A stretch of 64,000 nt of DNA from Phorcus lineatus. Lineage: Eukaryota > Mollusca > Gastropoda > Trochida > Trochidae. Shown here in pieces: positions 11,201 through 23,780 of this stretch. Location: the NCBI GenBank assembly GCA_921293015.1, contig OV121092.1, positions 47,267,064 to 47,331,063 of the forward strand. Reading direction: 5' to 3'. Numbering within the stretch: position 1 is the first letter of the stretch; the number at the start of each line of letters is the position of its first letter. The position numbers were made by a program, and so were the translations under genes. The notes under the pieces were generated by a model. That model was given only the letters and a program-made list of their open reading frames with translations. It was not told where the DNA came from and did no database searches.

Positions 11201-13619
11201 TTTACTCATTTTCAACTTCGATAAAAACTACATGTATGGATAGACTATCCCCACATTTACAAATTATTTATGAAAAGACTAACCATCATTGCCAATATCC
11301 CATTGAATTTGTTTCCAAGAAATCCCCCAGTATCACGGTTCTTTTAAAGACCTTTGCGTTATTTTCACTTTTCGGGTTCATACCGTTTTTATACAATTTT
11401 CAATAAAATCACGAGTTTGGGTTGTGTTTCTCTGCAAGATTACACAAAAAAGGTTAATTTTATACCGCCCCATATATTTGATGTTATCAGAAGTACCTAT
11501 ACGTATCATGTTGCTTCTGCGTTGCCATACTGATGAACCATTGATAATGCGCACCCTTACGTCCTTCAGCGCTTTTAATCGTTTGCATACACTATTTACA
11601 TAATATTCCTTGTAAATGTGACGAATAAATTCAGACTTTAAAATTTAAGCGACATGCTCCCTTCGGATTGGATTTACGTGACCGGCATAAATTACAGTTA
11701 ACGTTAGACTAAAGTTTACACAGTATAAACGCAATATTTTAGAGGTTGCACATAATACTGTCTTCAGATGGAAGTAAGCTATATTTCCTCAATGTATCAT
11801 TGCGCAGTAATGAAACTATTATTACATGCTGTTTTCACTATCATATTTTTGTAAGTTTTTAGCTGTAAGTAAATACTCACAATTGAGTTTAGAATTTTAT
11901 TCGAGCAATAGATCAAGAATATCAATCAACTAATGTGCATAATGTTTTCTGTTAACTCCTTTTTGTTATTGATCTCACATGGGTGAGGGAGCACAAATAT
12001 GGATTGAGCTTGGGACATATTACATAGAATCTAAATGCGTTGTTTTTTCTGTAATAAGTCTTTGCATAATTGAATTTTTTATGAAATTATAAATAAAAAA
12101 TTTCCTCAAATTAAAAAGTTTGAGATTATAAGAAATAGATTTCTTAATGTGTTGTTCACTGGCTTATAAACGGTTTTTAAAGTTCAATTTAACTTTTCAA
12201 AAGTTATCATTCAAATCGCCAGGTTATTTCTGTAAGCTTTCCAAAAGCTATATTTTATTCGAATATGCACCTTGTACTTTGAATCGTCTTTACAGGACAC
12301 AAACGCCTCATTTTTCGACTGTTTCATTGCACAGGCCTTTGTGACATCAAATATGTTATTCATGCATTCGTTGTTTTCATTGGCTGAAATATAGCCAGGT
12401 AGTTTAAGTTGCAATATTGTCCCGCCAGGGGAAAGTGCCGGCAGCCCGGGAAACTTTCGTATTAAGATAGAGGTTGTATAGGAATTAATGACGGAGCTGT
12501 TGGGAGAGAATGTGTTGATATGTGATCCGTGTTTTCTAATAATATTTTAAAACTTTGTATCTTCACATATATTTCATGTGATGTTTTATGCATAGTTTGA
12601 AAAGTCAAAATAAAGTTCCAGTCTGATTAAAATCAACCTTGTTCCGAGCAAGAAAGGTTTAAAAGTATTTACTTCATCGAGATATGAACTTGTTCTGTTT
12701 CAGGGCTTTCCTCTTTACACAGTCTGGCCTTGGACTCAGTCAATAAGCCCCAAAATCTCTGGCTGTAAGGGACTGCTTCAAGGCCTCTTAAACATTTCAT
12801 AATCAAACCGATGGGACTATATCAAAACGTAAACAATTTCAGTTCTGTTTCGTGTTCCCAGATACTGTTGTCAAGTAAGTTATTAAAAGAATGGGTCTAA
12901 CCCATGCACTAATTATTCTAAGCCAATTGACTTATCTTCATTTTTATAGGTTGCCACACAGGCGAAATCAACAGTTTTGGGCCTCCTAATATTTATTAAT
13001 AAACTGTCGGTGTCGCGTGTATGAGAAAAATAATAAAATATTTAGCCATATGATATATGACGTATTTCGTAGAGAGAAAAACAATATAAAACCTCTCTCA
13101 AGTATATCGTAGTAGTATACGTTACCTAGCTAAAATGGACTGAAACAGCAATGTTAAAGTTAAAAAAAAATATTTCAATATCTCATTAAACAATTAGAGA
13201 TATATAATTTCCTAAAAGAGCGGCCAGCATATTTATCAAAGTCTGTTGAATAATGAGTCTCCATGGCTTATACTCTGCCAAAGCTTACAATTTGAAAATC
13301 GTGTTAAATTTCGCCGCCTTTGTCTAAACACTTCAAGAGCAGAATAGAATTAAGGGGCAAAGATGGTTTGACAAGTCATGAAGACTATTCTGAACTCATC
13401 TGAACCAATAAGCACTAAGAAAATAATTATCAGCAACAGCAAGTTCACTGGACATATTTAACTTCATAATCTTGTTCACTTTAAAGTTATAAAAATAGTA
13501 TACTCGAATAAATGATGGTTTATTTCACGTAAACGGACCACCAGCCCAAGGGCATAGTACACTTTAATATTATAGCCTCAATGGTTAAGAAATTTTTGTC
13601 TCTTTTTTTCAGCTAAGAA
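11201..13619. other. Intergenic DNA, no gene seen
   Basis: AT-rich sequence with only short, featureless open frames. Part may be older retrotransposon debris, but I cannot delimit it. Confidence 0.45.
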
Positions 13620-13626
13620 AATAAAT

Positions 13627-14935
13627 TTACCTAGGTTCCTTAATTTTACTGGATTTTTTTAGGAACGTAGCTGGGGACATTTTCTTGCTGTACGGTATTT
13701 CCAAAAGTACAAGTATAGGTAACACTTTTTGTCTGAAGTCATTATTAAACGGGCAAGTGAGTAAAACATGAAACTCGTCTTCACTTATAGGAATTATACA
13801 CAAAGGACTTATTCTCTCCCTTGTAGGCATCTGACACTTTCTACCTTCCAAAATCATGAGGTTATGACCTGAACAACGAAATTGTGACAGCGAAATACGA
13901 TAAACCTGGATATTTATACAAGTTAAATATTCCTCAAAGAGATTATTTAACTTACTACTTCTATAAAATGTTAAGCTTGAATACCTATCGATAACCTCTG
14001 AGTAAGACTGTTTGTCAATATCAATACATCTTTGTCTAATCATAGTTATGAAATTTCTTCCCTCTTCCGCACCTTGGCAATGTCATTTCCAAAGCTCTAT
14101 CGAAAAAGAAGCGTTTTAACTTTTAAGGCCCAACAGTCAATTCCTCTTTCAGCAAGATTGAATGGATACAAATATACATGTTGAAGAATAAAGTTATCAC
14201 TATGGGACAATAATATAATCCGATATTTTATAACTATAAACTAAACCAAATTCACTTCTAGCAACAATATTTGGGACGCATCATCTCAACCGAGGAATCA
14301 ATTTACAGAATTTATCGTGAATAATCTTTGTTTGGTTAACGGGGTGGAAACCCTTAACCTCAGATCCATGAAGCAAGATAGGGATAATTTTGATGTCTAA
14401 AGTGTCTAACAGAACATAAATAGTTAAGTTATCAAAATTATGAATTCTTTGTTTTAACATTCAGACGACTTCCCAAGCTTGTAAGGACAACACCTTTTGA
14501 CTAGTAAACCACGACCCTGAACTGGACAAATGAACTCCCAAATATTAATAACTTACCGTTCAGCGAAAAAAATTCATATTTCTTCAACTTTTTACCTTTC
14601 CGAAAATGTATTTGGTCTTATCCAAGTTAATACGTAGTTGCCACTTATCACAATAACATGACATTTTATTCAATCTCTTCCTGAGCCAAATGACAGTGCT
14701 ATCAAATAGAATGATATCGTGAGCAAGGAGAAGTATTAACATATTCAGAACGCCAATATCAATACACCATTGACCATCTGCATTTTGAAACTTGACAATA
14801 TCATTAACATAGAAAGAAAACAAGAAATGAGACAACTGGCAACCCTGACGGACCCCGAATAAGCAGTCAAAGAATGGAGTGCAGCCTTCAAGCGAAACAC
14901 ACGATGAAACGTTCTCCTACATATTGCGAATCAAT
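13627..14935 (-). pseudogene. Decayed non-LTR (LINE-type) retrotransposon, RT and C-terminal region
   Basis: Reading on the minus strand, 14.92-14.58 kb gives FDCLFGVRQGCQLSHFLFSF followed by YVNDI, which is the classic non-LTR RT motif (GVRQG, LSPFLF, ND). Then comes LLAHDIILF, where the catalytic YADD should be, and CDKWQLRINLDKTKYI, the next RT motif. After a broken stretch, 14043-13627 encodes RCSGHNLMILEGRKCQMP and EDEFHVLLTCPFNNDFR, matching the Cys/His-containing C-terminal region of such elements. The YADD-to-LAHD change and frame breaks show it is inactive. It abuts the right copy of the secreted-protein duplication. Confidence 0.75.
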
Positions 14936-15260
14936 TTGAAATATTTGAGTATACTCGAATTGTCGAATAAAAACTCGAATTGACAAACAATAACGACATT
15001 TATGATGCTTATAATTTATTGAATTTTTTCATCATTACTGACTCTTTTTTATAAATCACTCTCACATTCATTCTTATAAATATATTTGTCCAAACAAAAT
15101 CGGAATGTAATGGTAACAGGGAACAAGGGCTCGATTCCGGAGAAGGAGAAGGAGAATAGGCTACCACATCTAATGTGGATGAATTTTTTCATAAATAGTA
15201 TCCGTCCGCATGCTATGTTTCAAAACCAATCTGTTCTCCACATGGTATGTATGATCTGAT

Positions 15261-16172
15261 TTAGAAGGCTAAGATGCCCATAGACTGTTGCCCTTGGTTA
15301 CGGCCGGAAGGAGGTCCGGACAGAGACTGGCCTTGAACTTGACTAGGGGACCCAAAAGCTTGATTTTGTCCTTGGCCCATCATCATGTCTGCGTTGCTCG
15401 CTCCGCTGTTGAAGGGACTGTTTCCGAATCCTCCGCCCATAGCCCCGGAAGGTTGGAACATGTGACCGACGGTTGTGAAGGGGGTGGTAGCTCGCTGAGA
15501 GTCGAAGCCGATCTTGCAACAGAGTGGGATGGCGTCCATGCAAGTAGAGCCGGAGATCTGGTGAGCTGGACACAGAGCCATGCCCCGACCAGCCAGCTCA
15601 TCGAAGCGCAGATTGTCAACAGTCTCGGAGGAAGTGGCTGTCTGACCACTCATGATCCGGATGGGCGTTCCCACAATGCCGCGGGGCGTCTGGTTGCGCT
15701 GTCCCCACCAGGATGGCGTGTTATCGGACAGGATGTCGCCGAGGGCGCGACTCAGACACACTTCCTCGGAGCGGGAGAATCGCGTTACGACCAACTGGTA
15801 CTGGCCTTGCATCTGCGATCCAGAACCGGAAGTAATGCGTGCTTCCAGGCGCAGACGCCCCGCGTTAGCAAATCTGTTTCCCATCATGCCAAAGCGACCC
15901 CAGGGGTTGTTGCTAGTACTTCCGGTACTGAAGGTGATGCGCATGTCATCGTTGTGTGAGTTGGCGGCGGTGCACGTGAGGAACTGCTGATTGTCCTGCT
16001 GCTGTTGTCCTCCAAACATTCCAGTTCCCCAGGGCGAGGCTCCTCCCCAGGCCCCTCCCAGCTGACCCTGCCCCCCTTGAAGCTGGCCCCCCATCCACTG
16101 GGCGGGCACTAGAGACGGGCACACTAGTCCCAGGACGGCTACTACGGCTACAACTGATCCACTGGAAGACAT
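15261..16172 (-). CDS. Secreted Gly/Gln-rich six-cysteine protein, paralogue 3
   Basis: The product is 303 aa from the ATG at 16170-16172, beginning MSSSGSVVAVVAVLGLVCPS as in paralogue 2. It differs from paralogue 2 at a handful of residues (for example VPAQW for VTAQW, DNQQF for DDQQF, an extra Arg in the tail). The six-cysteine core, NQT sequon and tail ending GILAF are retained. It is intronless and GC-rich. Near-identity of coding DNA against more diverged flanks suggests either recent duplication with selection or gene conversion. Function is unassigned, as for the other two copies. Confidence 0.85.
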   Translation of the reverse strand: MSSSGSVVAVVAVLGLVCPSLVPAQWMGGQLQGGQGQLGGAWGGASPWGTGMFGGQQQQDNQQFLTCTAANSHNDDMRITFSTGSTSNNPWGRFGMMGNRFANAGRLRLEARITSGSGSQMQGQYQLVVTRFSRSEEVCLSRALGDILSDNTPSWWGQRNQTPRGIVGTPIRIMSGQTATSSETVDNLRFDELAGRGMALCPAHQISGSTCMDAIPLCCKIGFDSQRATTPFTTVGHMFQPSGAMGGGFGNSPFNSGASNADMMMGQGQNQAFGSPSQVQGQSLSGPPSGRNQGQQSMGILAF

Positions 16173-16225
16173 TGCTGTGGAGTGATCACTGGAGTGAAAT
16201 GTGATGTGTTGAGAGTTCATACTGG

Positions 16226-16232
16226 TTTTATA
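16226..16232 (-). promoter_or_regulatory. TATA box of secreted-protein gene 3
   Basis: TATAAAA on the minus strand, 54 bp upstream of the ATG, in the same context as the box at 9788-9794. Confidence 0.6.
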
Positions 16233-16390
16233 CTGCACAGACAGGGGTGCAGCTACCTGATTGTTTAGTGTTCCCAGGTTCCCCAGGCGTTAGTCCTACG
16301 TGCCTTGTTAGGACTGTTTGATAGCGAAAATAATTAAAAGTAAATTAGCACTTACGACTTCCCTCAGGGCACTCAGGGTTCTACGTTTTC

Positions 16391-17185
16391 TTATAGCAAC
16401 AGTGGGATCGGTGGCTCGTATTGACAGTTCAGATATGATTAATAAATTAGGTAATCAATAGATGATTCGTTAATAACTGGGTTTTTTTTATTTTGATAGA
16501 AAACATGGCATTTTACCGTGCGTTGCAAGCAAACGTTATTTTGGAAACAATTCTGAAAGAGACAGGACGGCAGATTGAAATTTACATTGTTTCTTTAATT
16601 ATGTAAATTGGATATCTAATTTCCGATAATGCTGGCATATTTTTATAGTCTTAAACGGAAATTCAGTCGTAAATTTCTGTAAAATGTACACCTTTTAAAC
16701 TTGTATTTCTGATAAGAGCCAGAGGGCTTAAGAATAATAGACCTATTCGATTTTGGATCGATTTCATATCAGCAACATGCAATTAATAAAATTGTATTCC
16801 AAGTTCAACGATTGTCTTCAAGTGAATTGAAATAAGAAACGGAACGGCTAAATTTTCTGGACAACAATTTTTCAGTTTTCAAAAATAACATTAGAACCCG
16901 AACCTACTGATCCTTAAGTAATATATGCGTGCATTGTTTTAGTGGAAGGTAATCTTTTCATCGAAATCATCACTGAATGTTTCAATTTATATATATGTAT
17001 GACAGGATTGCACCTGTTTTTTAGGGGTTGTGTAATAGTGATTATCAGTTCTTGGTGCATTTACTTAAAGTATGCATAATGTGGTATTTTTGCCGAAATC
17101 ATGAACACAAATAATGAAAAACAATCATTTTCTTTTTATACAGCCTACCTGGTTCTAAAAGTTATAATCCACAGTGACTGAAATT
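16391..17185. other. Intergenic DNA, no gene seen
   Basis: AT-rich, no supported feature. Confidence 0.5.
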
Positions 17186-17673
17186 AAAGGGGCACAGAGT
17201 ATGTTGTTGGGGTCAAATATGGCAAACTTAAAAATTGGTGTTATCTCATTGACACGTAGTGGTTGTTTCTGAAATTTAATATCTCGATCGTTGCTTATCA
17301 GTTAGCATTAGTGACAATAAACAGGGGGAAAGTCGAGATTTATTATCGGAAACCGGACCATGGCGCGCGCCAATGACTCAAACGTAATTTTGGAAACTTA
17401 TTCGTGGCAGACATGACGAGAAATATAGGTCGGTATTGCTTAGTAGGTCATCTAAGAATATGCACATGTAAATGTGACGCTCAATTTCGACTTACTAAAA
17501 TGTATATGGCTGCTTTTAATTAATAATCCGAAACAAGAAAATGTCATAATATTGGCATTTAAGAGATAAAACTGAAACTTTAAATACAAAATTTGAATTT
17601 ACCTAGGTCATGATATTTTGGTTCTATTTAAGCAACATACAAAATTCATGAAACATACTCTGTGTCACTTTAA
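17186..17673. mobile_element. MITE-like element with ~22-bp imperfect terminal inverted repeats
   Basis: The left end reads AAAGGGGCACAGAGTATGTT. The right end, read on the minus strand, is AAAGTGACACAGAGTATGTT. The ~490-bp interior has no coding capacity. The target duplication is ambiguous because both ends lie in T/A runs (TTAAA). Confidence 0.6.
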
Positions 17674-19115
17674 ATAATAGAATCATGCAAATATCATTAT
17701 TAATAAACTTCAAAAACCAATGTTAGGCGATTTATACTCTTTGCAAGAATTGTGACCAAACCCGAATGGGGCCTCGCGGTTAGACAAAGGGAGGTAACTC
17801 TCATTGTTTCGAATTACTTCCAGGTTAATTGTAAAATTGTGTCAAGGTGAAGATTGGACTAGATAGAGAAGTGAATTCTTAGGCTACATCAGCCTAAATA
17901 ACTGAGTAGATTGGAACACATGCTACGAACATGACATTAGAAGATATTTTCAGAGTTTTACCGGCGGTGGCGTTTCTAGTTTTTCAAGGAATTCAAGATG
18001 TAAGTTTGATTTTAGTCACTTCGTGAAAAAAACGTTTTGATACTTCAGCACTGACAACAGGACGATACTGAGCGATCTAGGAATTATACACGAGGGTGTG
18101 AGTTAAAAAACAAGCATGTACGTCTATAGCTGTTATTTTTGTCACTTATTACGACATTTTGTCGCTCCTAGTCGTGTTTTGGTTGAAAGCTGATGGCGAT
18201 GAGACTGAAAGGATCAAATTACCGTTGGTTATTTCAGAGTTAACTGTTTGTCTTTAAGATTTAACAGCATTCTGTTACGGATGAGTCATAAGTTGTATCA
18301 TAACATGACAAAGCGACTTCTATTATATTCTTAGACTAATTTTTACTTCAAGTGACACTTTAACTAGGTATAAGTTACCAAACGCTATCAATGGTAGTAT
18401 TTCAGTGAAAATGATTTTCGTTAAGGCTAATTTGGAAATAAACCTAGTGTGTTTGAAAAATCAACACATATTGTACTGGATTGAAACCCAGTAAATTTTA
18501 AATTGAAACTGAACGCTTCAGTTTCAATTTAAGACTTGCTCGCTATCAGTCCAGTAAAACATCTCTCTGTTCTTCAAACCAACTAGGTTTATCTCCATTC
18601 TACCATGACGATTTTAATTTTGAACTCTTTGGCCTAGCGAAATACATTTTGTAAATGGCCCTAACTGTGTCAGGGATTTTGCGTCTAACTATTGAAATAA
18701 ATGAAATGAAATGAATACTAATACTTTAAAATTAAATCTAATACTTTGTACAAAGTAGTTTTCTTAAGTTTATGATACATAAAAAAGAACGCAACATCCC
18801 TAGGAAGCGAATAGGTGACTCTAAGAGTAAACTACTTTGACCTTGTTCAAAGGATAATGACATCAGACACACTCTCGAAATGTCGTCATTGTATTAATTG
18901 TTGCCAATATTGGAAGGAATCCTGTGTGCTGTATGCCTGGTTAGGGAAAGCTAAGTCTACCTTATTGGTCAATTAGAGAATGAGAAAATAAGACATCAAC
19001 TTCTAACAATTTGTTCTCTCCATGTAAACACACAAATAAAACATGATTAATTACTTTTAAAAGAAGATTATTCTCACTTAAACACAGAATACAGACTCTA
19101 AAGTTAACTATCTGA
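17674..19115. other. Intergenic DNA, no gene seen
   Basis: No gene found. A small imperfect inverted repeat (AACGCTTCAGTTTCAATTT and neighbours near 18480-18600) is present but too short and diverged to call as an element. Confidence 0.45.
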
Positions 19116-22101
19116 TAGCTGGGTCGTTTTCAAAATTGGTGTCATTTTCCGTCCAATCAAGATTTTTTTAAAATTACTTGTTTTAAAAGGGCTTTTAGTT
19201 TCTAGGAAGAATATTTAGATGTAAATGGTCAGTTTTTGTAATAAAGATTCATTCTTGTCATTTTGAAAGTTTTGATAAAATCACATTTTAGGGTCAAAAT
19301 TGACAGTTTTACTCTGTCCGGAGGTGACGGTCATGGTATATATGTTCACAAAAACTGTATAAATAAACCTTATCAAACAAATATTATCATATCATGCTTA
19401 TCATTAGTGATAATTTATTTCATCAGTGCAGTTGATTTTTCATTATCTTGAAAAACAAAAAATCTACAATGTGTAACATGTCTGTCCGTAAATTTTGTGT
19501 CCTGACCGTTACAGCAACACAAAATTCCTACAATAATTTCCCCATTGAGCTTCACTGCATCTGTACTTGCTGTTTCTGAATGATCTAAATCCTGTGCTAG
19601 TGATAGGAGATGAAATAAAGAGATTTAGCATATTTTGCAGAAATAAGACAGCATCAAGTAGGTAGGAATTTGATTCGTCAACCTTAATTGTCCAAACCGT
19701 TACGACTGTTTTTTGTATAAAATTAATTTCCTTTTTTTTCACAGAACACAATAGTTTGTTGCCCAGAAATGGGAGAGGTGGATGGTGTGTCACTTGTTAT
19801 CTTTTAGGGATCATTCTTTATTTTATTTCTGATTATTAGAAAATTGTCCTAACCGTTACCCGTCCAAACCGTTACTATTATGTATCGTAACAGTACGGAC
19901 AGTTTTAGTAACGGTCAGGACAAAATTGTTTGAAAATTCAAGAACTAATGAAGTTATTTTTAAAATTTTTTAAAAAGTTTAAAATCATCATTCTTTCAAA
20001 AATGATAATTGTATGAGTATATAAATTTACTGTTCAAAATGGTTGTGATGTAGTTGCTTTAAGATGAATGATTTGGTGTAATGGTTTGGACAAAAAACAG
20101 TAACGGTTTGGACATTCATAGAATATATTTTTATTCAAAGAATATTTTGGAAGGTGAAATATTGCCTATTGCATAAAAGTATCATTTCGATACTATTTTT
20201 CAAAAGACAAAACATATTTTCTTATATTAGTTCATATTTTCTATAAGATCAATGATAAGAAAATGGTGTAACGGTTTGGACAATTTAAGGTAACGGTTTG
20301 GAATTGTTTCTTCAGAATTTTGTACTACTATTTCTAATTACATCTCAAAGTAGTATGAATCTGTGTCAATATTGGTGTTGATAAAAGGAAATGATTATTT
20401 GAATATTTTATGTAATTTTTAAAATTTTAACCCTATTTGAAACTATCTTCAAGATTGTACAGTAACGGTCTTGAACTTTATATGTCTGTGTATCCCAATA
20501 CATTATGAACACATGATAATATTTTCTTTCTTTTTTTATTCATGTTAGCAGTTTTGGTATGAAATTAGATTGCTACCTATCAATGTCTCATTTTTAACAT
20601 GTATTTCTTATTTTATTACAAAATGGTTTTGAAATGCTGATGACAAACTTAAGATCGCATCAGTTGAATAGCTTACTGTTTCCACAAAAAAGAACCAATC
20701 ATTAAGAGAAAGAAAAACTGAGGAGTGTCAAAAGAAGGTCAAAGACCTATAACTGTTCAGGAAAAACAAATGCATTTGATATGTAACCAATTTATGTCAT
20801 ATACTTTGAGAATGTGTTGTTACGAACTCACACATAAATCATTTGCAAACCAACCTGATTGTATTCAGCCTTTTAGGATTTTGTTTTGATTTTAAATGTG
20901 ATCATGATCAAAAAATTTATTGAAACTTTTCCTAGTTTATTTTATGTGCATTTTTGTAAGGTATCGAAATGACTGAAAGAATCATATGTCATTGAAACTG
21001 ACATTGTACGATATCTACTGAAAGTAATTAATAGCTATGCAGTTGCTGGTGAAGTGTGACCATTTGTGCATTATTATGTTTCTTGAATTGTCTTTCAGAA
21101 TTCCTTTATTTAAACTTTTTAAGACAAAAAGGTTCATTCCTTACGCTTTGTCCTAACTGTTACCAAAAATGTCACGACCGTTATAATTCATTTCATTTTT
21201 GATCTACAACTGCACATTTCATTCAGCTATCAGTAATTCCTTTATCATGAAAGTGTTATTTAATTTTTCTTATAAGTTGTTTCAGTATATCTTGTAAAGA
21301 GCAAATTCTTCATTAGTATCATATTGAAATTGTGATAAATGTCCAAGCCGTTACCTCGGCATTGAAGAAAATATGTCAAGTTTTTTAAATGTCACCATTT
21401 GTAATTCAAATTTCACTGTCTGTCCAAATTAGGGTAAGCATTTAAGCTAAATGATATTAATTTGTTATTTAAAAGTTCATGAAATCCATGTTAAATTGGA
21501 TTGATATCATTTATGTCCAACCCGTTACAAATCCTGTCCATACCGTTACCTCTGTTGTCCAAACCGTTACTGGTCTTAATTGACTGCTCTCATTAATCCA
21601 TAAGGATCTATGAAACAATCTTCTTAATATAGATGTCATTAAAACAAGTTATGGGTTAAGCAGCAAATGTTTATTTTAGTTAAAATTTCCTTTTAAAGAG
21701 TATAAACACAAAACTTTTTCTGAAAATGCTGTTATTTTCTGTTAAGCTACTGAAAGGTACAAATTTATATTCTAATGATTGATGTTGACAATTTTTACCA
21801 TCAAGTTATAACAATAGAGTGTAGAAGATGTGAATGGCACTGTAAAAAGACTTTTCTGAATCATATTTTAAAATCCTTGCTCTAGTTATGAATCCGTAAC
21901 GGTCAGGACATCTTCCATACCTTTAATTACTTATAAGTCAATTAAAAGGTATGTAAGTACATTTAAGCCTACTTGTTACTATTTTGTAATAATCTGGTGG
22001 TTGCTAATCTCTATTGATGTAAAGTTTATCATTTTTTAGGAGTTTGTTTTTACCCCTTTTAGCAAATGAAAATGCTACCAATTTTGAAAATGACCCAGCT
22101 A
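19116..22101. mobile_element. 3-kb TA-flanked inverted-repeat element with 18 internal 14-bp motifs
   Basis: The ends are inverted repeats of about 32 bp: GCTGGGTCGTTTTCAAAATT from 19118, and on the other strand GCTGGGTCATTTTCAAAATT inward from 22099, each followed by GGT and a CATTTTC block. Both are bordered by TA (19116-19117 and 22100-22101), as expected for Tc1/mariner-type insertion. The ~2.98-kb body has no transposase-sized frame, so it is non-autonomous. It contains 18 copies, in both orientations, of a motif close to GTCCAAACCGTTAC between 19499 and 21909. No other part of the window has this density. Confidence 0.75.
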
Positions 22102-22559
22102 CGACGTCAATGTTTGTATTAAAACATTGTAAAATGATTTTGGGTAAACAGAGCTACTCAATCATGTATGTATGGCTTGTGAATCTGAAAAATCAAACAG
22201 AATCCTGTATCTAGCACTTTCATGGTGGATATATATGCATTCAAATATACAATCTGTTTGCCACTTTTATTTGCTTTACAATATCCCCAAACTTCCCAAG
22301 ACATTACAGATCAATAGAAAGTGGCAAACAGATTATATATATCGGCTACTAATGTAGGTCTGTGCTAGGTATGGTGACAATTTAAAGGTAGATATCTTGA
22401 TTTTGTATAGTGAAAATCAGACGATGTTTTAAAACAATTGCTCAAACATAATTTAGAAAACTGTTGAACACAGGGAGAAAGATTGGAGTAGATTGACAGT
22501 CTTTCATATGTGGGTTTTGTAATAAATATAACCAGTAATTCGTGAATATTAATAACTTC
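22102..22559. other. Intergenic DNA, no gene seen
   Basis: Short inverted blocks (AATCTGTTTGCCACTTT near 22250 and AAGTGGCAAACAGATT near 22318) form a possible hairpin of about 16 bp. No gene is seen. Confidence 0.45.
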
Positions 22560-22569
22560 AATATCAGTG

Positions 22570-23048
22570 TTTCATATCAACATAAAATATGTGTTGCAGG
22601 TTTCAAACCGTGCAAAACATGGAGTGGCCGTAATAATGAAGATAGTATATGATATTGTTTTTGTATATACATGTACATATAGAATTGATACATATGTGCT
22701 ATGTAGGGTGATAGATAGTATATGATATAGTGTTTGTAGCTGCATGTACATATAGAATTGATACATGTGTGCTATGTAGGGTGAAACAGTCTTGTAATAA
22801 GTAGGATGTTATCGTTGAATGTGTGAATATGAATATATGCAACATCCATGTTTCATATCAACATATCATGTGTTTGCAGGTTAGGAAATCGTACAAAATG
22901 TCATTAAAAAAACATGGAGTGGCCGTAAAAATGAAGATAGTATATTTATAGTGTTTGTAGATACATGTACCTATGGATACATATGTAGTATGTAGGGTGA
23001 TACAGTCATGTAATAAGTAGGATTTTATCATTGTGCAACAGACATCCT
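22570..23048. repeat. Two-copy ~200-280 bp tandem duplication with an internal repeat
   Basis: Both copies begin TTTCATATCAACAT, share AACATGGAGTGGCCGTAA and ATGAAGATAGTATAT, and end near GTAATAAGTAGGAT. The first copy (22570-22846) has its central block (GTTTGTA, ACATGTACATATAGAATTG, CTATGTAGGGTGA) doubled; the second (22852-23048) has it once. Confidence 0.75.
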
Positions 23049-23229
23049 GAGATAACTGGTTGAGTGTGCACATAACAGGGCGCTAAGTCTAATGTACATG
23101 TTAACAACACTGGCTTTAGACAAGCTAACTCTGTTGGATACTCTATAAGAATCCTAGCTTATTATTAATTATTAATTTGGTCTATTATTTTGTTTTTTGG
23201 CATATGTGAAAAGAAAATGCTGTACTTTT

Positions 23230-23262
23230 ATTAATTTAAAAAAAAAAGGGGGGGGGGGGAAG
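23230..23262. repeat. Poly-A/poly-G tract
   Basis: A run of A directly followed by about eleven G. It is a low-complexity tract that may be length-variable or affected by sequencing error. Confidence 0.7.
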
Positions 23263-23780
23263 ATGGTTTTTATTGTCCATTTTTAAAAGAAATTTCTACC
23301 ATTGCACTGCCGATGAATGGTGTCCTTTCTCAAAGTTTTTCTTTTTAACCCTCAAGTTGCTAAATATTCTTTTGACTAGTTTTGCCCCCTCGGCTGAATT
23401 TTCCAGCACTCGTCTCGCTACCGTTAATGACTGCAAACAATTCTTTGTCAAGGAATCTTAGGAAACCAAATCTTTTACTAAGTAATATGCTTCAAATCAA
23501 TTGTCAGAAGATGTAGAACACTTATAAATGACATACAAGCAGGAATTCCCCTGAATTTGACCTCTCTATTGACTGTTCAAGATCTGTCATTTTGTTCTGT
23601 ATTTCAATATGTCAAATGATAAATATTTTCTGTAGTTTTGAAGATTATTGATGATATTAATACACTAAGTATTGGTAAAATATTGCCAGATTAAGAAATA
23701 TCAAATCCTCAGATTGATCAAAACTTCATTGTCATGCAGTAGCCAGACTTTCGACACTTGTAGCAGAGATTACTGACATC

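Larger units (their letters stand above)
14990..16390. repeat. Right copy of the ~1.4-kb direct duplication
   Basis: Direct repeat of 8559-9945 (gene, leader, TATA box, 3' flank). The leader and TATA segment (16173-16260) is almost base-for-base the same as 9735-9822, while the 3' flank shows small insertions and deletions. Confidence 0.75.

Noticed and set aside
8853-15990. Long open frames antisense to the secreted-protein genes (up to 223 codons)
   Set aside because: They mirror the GC-rich coding sequence on the other strand, recur identically at each paralogue and lack start context or protein features. They are shadows.
17755-17800. A tRNA-derived SINE head (GGGGCCTCGCGGTTAGA)
   Set aside because: It resembles a box A only loosely. 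No box B or tail is found at the right distance.
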